Of a DNA stretch of 64,000 nucleotides, positions 60,798 through 64,000 are shown in pieces. The notes under the pieces are model-generated. The model saw only the letters and a list, made by a program, of their open reading frames with translations. It was not told the origin of the DNA and searched no databases. The translations under genes and the position numbers were made by a program. Every line of letters begins with the position of its first letter. Position 1 is the stretch's first letter. Source of the stretch: Acuticoccus sp. MNP-M23 (GTDB taxonomy: Bacteria; Pseudomonadota; Alphaproteobacteria; Rhizobiales; Amorphaceae). Location: assembly GCF_031195445.1 (NCBI RefSeq), contig NZ_CP133480.1:3278501-3342500 (forward strand). The letters are read 5' to 3'.

Positions 60798-61723
60798 GCG
60801 ACCCGATCGACACGCGCGCGATGCGTCAGACGCTGGGTCAGTTCGCCACCGGCGTCACCATTGTCACCTGCCGCGGGGCGGACGGCTTGCCGGTGGGGAT
60901 GACGGCCAACTCCTTCGCCTCGGTATCACTGGAGCCGCCGCTGGTCCTGTGGTCGGTGGACCGCAAGGCGCGCTCGTTTGCAGCCTTCGCCGCCGCGCCG
61001 GCCTTCGCCTTTTCCATTCTGGCGCAGGATCAGGTGGACCTCTCCAACCGCTTTGCCCGTCCAGGCGCCGACAAGTTTGCCGCCACCCCATGCGACGAAG
61101 GGCTGGACGGTGTGCCGCTCATCAGCGGCGCAGCAGGCCATTTCGAGTGCGTGCAGGAAACGGCGTTCGACGGGGGGGACCATCTCATCATCGTCGGCCG
61201 CGTGCGGCGCTTTGCGCGGTTCGAAAAGCCGTGCCTCGTGTTTGCGCAAGGGCGGTATGGCGCCATTGCCGCGCATCCGGGTCCGGCGCCCGAGCAGGGC
61301 AGCGCCATCGAGGCCCGCCATCCCTACGACGACTTTCTGGTTCCGCTGCTCTTCCGTGCCTACAACCACCTTTTCGCGGCATTCTCCGGCGCGCTCGCCG
61401 AGCGGGACGCGACAGGCGGCCAGATGCGGATGCTCGCGATCCTTGCCGAAAGTCCGTGCGGGGAGGACAGCCTTTTAACGCGCACCATGCTGTCGCAGTC
61501 GCGCTTTTCTGAGGCCCGGCAGCGGCTGGTCGCGGCCAGGCTGGTGGCAGAGGTCCCGGCGGGGCTCGAGATCACCGAAGCGGGCAGGGAGCGGCTCATG
61601 GCGCTTCTGCATCAGGCTGCGGCCCGAGAGCAGAGCGCCACCGAGGCGCTGGATGCAGCCGAGGTCGCGCACCTCAAGTCGCTCCTGCGCAAGCTCGTCC
61701 GCCACCACGAGGCGGACGACTGA
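60794..61723 (+). CDS. Flavin reductase fused to a C-terminal MarR-like domain
   Basis: A 309-residue two-domain protein. Residues 1-165 are an HpaC/RutF-type flavin reductase (LGQFATGVTIVTCRGADGLP, then GMTANSFASVSLEPPLVLW and DLSNRFA). Residues 175-300 are a MarR-like winged helix (AYNHLFAAFSGALAERDATG, ARQRLVAARLVAEVP, ITEAGRERLMALL). The same arrangement is known in the reductase component of Acinetobacter 4-hydroxyphenylacetate hydroxylase, where the MarR part controls activity by binding the aromatic substrate. GTG start overlaps the V4R stop. It should supply reduced FMN to a monooxygenase such as the LLM enzyme at 62537-63631. Confidence 0.88.
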   Translation: MSDPIDTRAMRQTLGQFATGVTIVTCRGADGLPVGMTANSFASVSLEPPLVLWSVDRKARSFAAFAAAPAFAFSILAQDQVDLSNRFARPGADKFAATPCDEGLDGVPLISGAAGHFECVQETAFDGGDHLIIVGRVRRFARFEKPCLVFAQGRYGAIAAHPGPAPEQGSAIEARHPYDDFLVPLLFRAYNHLFAAFSGALAERDATGGQMRMLAILAESPCGEDSLLTRTMLSQSRFSEARQRLVAARLVAEVPAGLEITEAGRERLMALLHQAAAREQSATEALDAAEVAHLKSLLRKLVRHHEADD

Positions 61724-61733
61724 GCGCACCAGG

Positions 61734-61748
61734 CCGCCACAGTGGCGG
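61734..61748. terminator. Short palindrome between convergent genes, possible terminator
   Basis: CCGCCAC (61734-61740) and GTGGCGG (61742-61748) form a 7-bp dyad with one central base between convergent stops. No T-run on either side, so termination is doubtful. Confidence 0.25.
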
Positions 61749-62540
61749 TCAGCCCGCCTTCTTGCGCGGGCGCTTTGCTGGTGCCCTGGCGGTCTTTTCG
61801 CGAAAGAGGGCAAGATCTTCGGCCGTGCGGGTCTCGAAGGCGGCCACGTCAATGGTGGTGACCGACAGGGCATAACCTTCGCCAATGCGGGCGACTGCGG
61901 CGGCAGCGCTCATGGCGAACACGCCGCAGGGTGTCTTTGCCGCCTTGCAGGCAGCCAGAATTCTTGCGCAGGCCGCGTTGTGCGCGTCGCTTCCCGGCGC
62001 AACACCCAGCGAAAGCGCCAGATCGCCCGTGCCGATGAACACCATGTCGACGCCGGATGCTGCAATTTCGGCGGCAGCCTCCAGCCCCTTTGCGGTCTCG
62101 ATCATCACGCCGGCAACGACGGCATTGTTGGCGGTGGCCGAATAGGTGCCGAAATCGGCCAGCGGACGGACGCCGCCGCCGGAGCGGTGACCGGCGGGCG
62201 GATAGCGGCAGGCGGAGACCACGGCTGCCGCCGCCTCCGCGCTCTCCACCAGCGGCACCAGCACACCTTCCGCGCCCGCATCCAGCGCTTCGCCGATGCT
62301 GGCGGCGGCATCGTCGCGCGTGCGCACCAGAACCGGGGCAGAACTTGCCGTTATCGCAGCCTCCAGCGACAGCCTGTCGAACAGGCCGTGCTGCATGTCG
62401 ATCACCACCGCATCCATGCCGTGGCGCCCGGCCACCTCGATCAGCACCGGGGCGCCCAGCGTGAACCAGGCCACGCCCAGCGGCCCGCCCGCCTTCAGCG
62501 CCTTTTTCAGCCGTGCTTTCTTAGGGTCCATAATGCTCAT
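61749..62540 (-). CDS. HpcH/HpaI-family aldolase
   Basis: A 263-residue metal-dependent aldolase. Family blocks: MDAVVIDMQHGLFD, VLVRTRDDAAASIGEALDAG, GVLVPLVESAEAA, GVMIETAKGLEAAAEIAASG with a metal Glu, and DMVFIGTGDLALSLGV with a metal Asp. The C-terminal Lys/Ala/Pro-rich tail (ARAPAKRPRKKAG) is extra. Members split 4-hydroxy-2-oxoacids or reverse condensation. ATG at 62540 overlaps the monooxygenase stop (ATGA), so both are translationally coupled. It probably cleaves a hydroxylated product from that enzyme. Confidence 0.9.
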   Translation of the reverse strand: MSIMDPKKARLKKALKAGGPLGVAWFTLGAPVLIEVAGRHGMDAVVIDMQHGLFDRLSLEAAITASSAPVLVRTRDDAAASIGEALDAGAEGVLVPLVESAEAAAAVVSACRYPPAGHRSGGGVRPLADFGTYSATANNAVVAGVMIETAKGLEAAAEIAASGVDMVFIGTGDLALSLGVAPGSDAHNAACARILAACKAAKTPCGVFAMSAAAAVARIGEGYALSVTTIDVAAFETRTAEDLALFREKTARAPAKRPRKKAG

Positions 62541-63631
62541 CGAAGGCCAGCCTCTTTCAGGAGCGGCAGGACATGCTCGCAAAAATGCGGCAGCTCTGCG
62601 GTGTAGTCGAGAAATGAAAGCGCCGTGCCGCGGTACCCTTCTGCCGCAATGCGGGCGATGTCGGCGGCAATCATGTCCGGCGTGCCGACCAGCGGGTAGG
62701 TGCCTGCGCCGCCGGCAAACCGCTGGGCGTAGCGGGTGTAGGCATCCTCGTCGTGGCTCTTGGAAAACTGCTTCTTGCCGGCCATGTGGTTGGCGACCGC
62801 ATCGTGGTCGGCCTCATGGAGGGCGTAGCGGTCATAGGCTTCGCGCGCCTCGTCGGCACTGTCGCGGCAGACGACGTGGCACACGGTGTGGATGCCGACG
62901 TCGCGGCCCGCTGCATCGGCTCTGGCGGAAATGTCGGCCACATGCCTGGCGCCGTCGGCAATGTCGCTGAAGGTGGAGAACAGCATGTCGCAGTGCTGCG
63001 CCGCAAAATCGCGCCCCGGCGGGCCGAATGCCGCGTTCATGGTCATGGGCCGGGGGGTCTGGATGCTGGCGGGGCGGCTCACCACGCCCTTGAGGTTGTA
63101 GTAGGCGCCGTCGAAGTCGAACGGCGCATCCTCGGTGTAGGCGCGCTCGATGATCCGGATCCATTCGGCGGCCCGCTCATAGCCCCTCTCGTCCGGCGTT
63201 GCGCCGAACATCGCAAATTCGGCCGGGTTCCAGCCGCAGACGATGTTGAGCCCCGCGCGCCCGCCCGACACATGGTCCACCGTCGCCAGCGCCTTGGCCG
63301 CATAGACCGGATGCACCAGCGGCACATGGACGGTGGAAAACACCGCAATGCGCTCGGTCAGCGCAGCAAGGGCCGCGGCCCATGTGAAGGTCTCGAACGA
63401 ATGCTCCCGCGCGCGGGTTTCGCCGCCAAAACCCTGCCAGCGCGCAATGGGCAGGAAGAAATCGAGTCCCGCCCGGTCGGCGATCTGTGCCGCCGCCACA
63501 TTGTCGGCCCAGGAGGCGCGCCAGCGCTCCGGCACGGTGGTGATGGCAAGGCCACCGTCGGCGTTGGCGGCAAACACACCGAGCTTGAAGCCTTCGGGAT
63601 TGGCGAGGGGGTTGGTCGTCTGATCTGGCAC
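62537..63631 (-). CDS. RutA-like LLM-class flavin-dependent monooxygenase
   Basis: A 364-residue luciferase-like enzyme close in length and plan to RutA. Matching parts: KLGVFAANADGGLAITTVPE, FFLPIARWQGFGG, SFETFTWAAALAALTERI, ATVDHVSGGRAGLNIVCGWN and the YPLVGTPDMIAADI near the end. Such two-component enzymes use reduced FMN and oxygen to open or oxidise nitrogen heterocycles or organosulfur compounds. The GTG start at 63631 is preferred (GGAA upstream); the TTG two codons earlier is possible. The stop overlaps the aldolase start. The flavin reductase at 60794-61723 is on the other strand and converges. Confidence 0.88.
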   Translation of the reverse strand: MPDQTTNPLANPEGFKLGVFAANADGGLAITTVPERWRASWADNVAAAQIADRAGLDFFLPIARWQGFGGETRAREHSFETFTWAAALAALTERIAVFSTVHVPLVHPVYAAKALATVDHVSGGRAGLNIVCGWNPAEFAMFGATPDERGYERAAEWIRIIERAYTEDAPFDFDGAYYNLKGVVSRPASIQTPRPMTMNAAFGPPGRDFAAQHCDMLFSTFSDIADGARHVADISARADAAGRDVGIHTVCHVVCRDSADEAREAYDRYALHEADHDAVANHMAGKKQFSKSHDEDAYTRYAQRFAGGAGTYPLVGTPDMIAADIARIAAEGYRGTALSFLDYTAELPHFCEHVLPLLKEAGLR

Positions 63632-63748
63632 GGGCAAGGTTCCGGCTTGTCGGGGGGCTATCGTGGCCCGCCGGACCCTTGTGCGAAAGGGGATAGTTGA
63701 CGGATGGCGCCGCGAGGTGTGGAAACAGTCCACCACAGGATTGCCCCA

Positions 63749-64000
63749 ATGGATCACGCCGCCCTCGACACCCGCGCCCCCGCAGCTGACGGCATGCGCC
63801 AGCTCATTCGCGACCTTGAGACCGACAACATCGCCGACCTCGCCACCAAGGCGAACAAGCTCAACGATGTCATCCGCCTCTGGTACGGCGAAGGCGATGT
63901 GGTGACGCCAGACTTCATCAAGAAGGCTGCCGCCGATGCGCTTACCGCCGGCCGCACCTTCTACGAGCCGGACATGCGCGGCGCGGCCGACCTGCGCGCG
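63749..64000 (+). CDS. PLP-dependent aminotransferase class I/II, partial (N-terminus only)
   Basis: The first 84 codons lie in the window. MDHAALDTRAP opens the gene; the block LWYGEGDVVTPDFI, then AAADALTAGRTFYEPDMRGAADLRA is the classical aminotransferase I/II N-terminus before the PLP domain. AGGA precedes the ATG at 63749. Divergent from the monooxygenase-aldolase pair with a 117-base gap containing a small GTGGA/TCCAC dyad at 63719-63733. It may process an amino-containing product of the pathway. The PLP lysine lies beyond the window. Confidence 0.85.
   Translation, partial: MDHAALDTRAPAADGMRQLIRDLETDNIADLATKANKLNDVIRLWYGEGDVVTPDFIKKAAADALTAGRTFYEPDMRGAADLRA

Noticed and set aside
60794-63631. 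Rut pyrimidine degradation operon
   Set aside because: A RutA-like oxygenase and a flavin reductase are present, but no rutB-E or uracil permease gene is in view and an HpcH/HpaI aldolase takes part.
1-64000. tRNA, rRNA, CRISPR arrays, insertion sequences, integrases and origins
   Set aside because: Looked for cloverleaf-like intergenic segments, regularly spaced repeats, transposase motifs and DnaA-type clusters; none was convincing.

Overview
The window is GC-rich, tightly packed and almost entirely protein-coding. It carries four complete TRAP transporters (substrate-binding protein plus small and large membrane subunits), two ABC importers, and many short-chain, 2-hydroxyacid and iron alcohol dehydrogenases. 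FCD-type GntR, LysR, SorC and XRE-cupin regulators sit beside the transport operons. This mix is typical of a metabolically versatile alphaproteobacterium (Hyphomicrobiales or Rhodobacterales type, often marine). That placement is an inference from gene content. No rRNA, tRNA, CRISPR array, insertion sequence, phage or plasmid gene was found.

Layout. 1-5426: a PuuE-like polysaccharide deacetylase (cut by the left edge), a divergent XRE-cupin regulator, TRAP system 1, a DUF606 membrane protein and a second PuuE-like deacetylase. 5423-10354: FCD-GntR regulator and enolase-superfamily enzyme, divergent from TRAP system 2. 10370-13182: FAD amine oxidase-like enzyme, ChaC-like gamma-glutamylcyclotransferase, small secreted protein. 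13354-17731: sugar ABC importer with an SDR. 18056-24902: aspartate dehydrogenase-like enzyme, a NitT/TauT-type ABC importer with two permeases, a VOC protein, a GhrA-like reductase and a LysR regulator. 25102-27252: iron alcohol dehydrogenase and a 2-hydroxyacid dehydrogenase. 27406-39590: a glycoside block with GH38 alpha-mannosidase, GH78 alpha-rhamnosidase, FCD-GntR, DapA-type aldolase, TRAP system 3, SorC regulator, SIS isomerase and ROK kinase.

39714-44887: an exported MTA/SAH-nucleosidase-like protein, a glutamate synthase small subunit without its large partner, an AbrB-type membrane protein, an MFS drug exporter and a tiny DUF465 protein. 45235-49287: PrpE-type acyl-CoA synthetase, SDR and thiolase. 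49321-55075: a lower-GC sulfotransferase-like gene, a DUF1800/DUF1501 pair and a TolC-type lipoprotein. 55223-60192: a diheme cytochrome c and a PQQ-type sugar dehydrogenase, divergent from TRAP system 4. 60309-64000: a stand-alone V4R domain protein, a flavin reductase fused to a MarR-like domain, an HpcH/HpaI aldolase, a RutA-like luciferase-type monooxygenase and the start of a PLP aminotransferase.

The general logic is import (TRAP or ABC) followed by oxidation, aldol cleavage or deacylation of small organic acids, sugars and nitrogenous compounds, each module with its own regulator. The most unusual parts are two. At 60.3-64 kb, a candidate ligand-gated two-component monooxygenase module pairs a MopR-like zinc V4R sensor with a MarR-gated reductase. 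At the left end, a canonical sigma-54 promoter next to a repeated palindrome lies in front of TRAP system 1, flanking the XRE-cupin gene.
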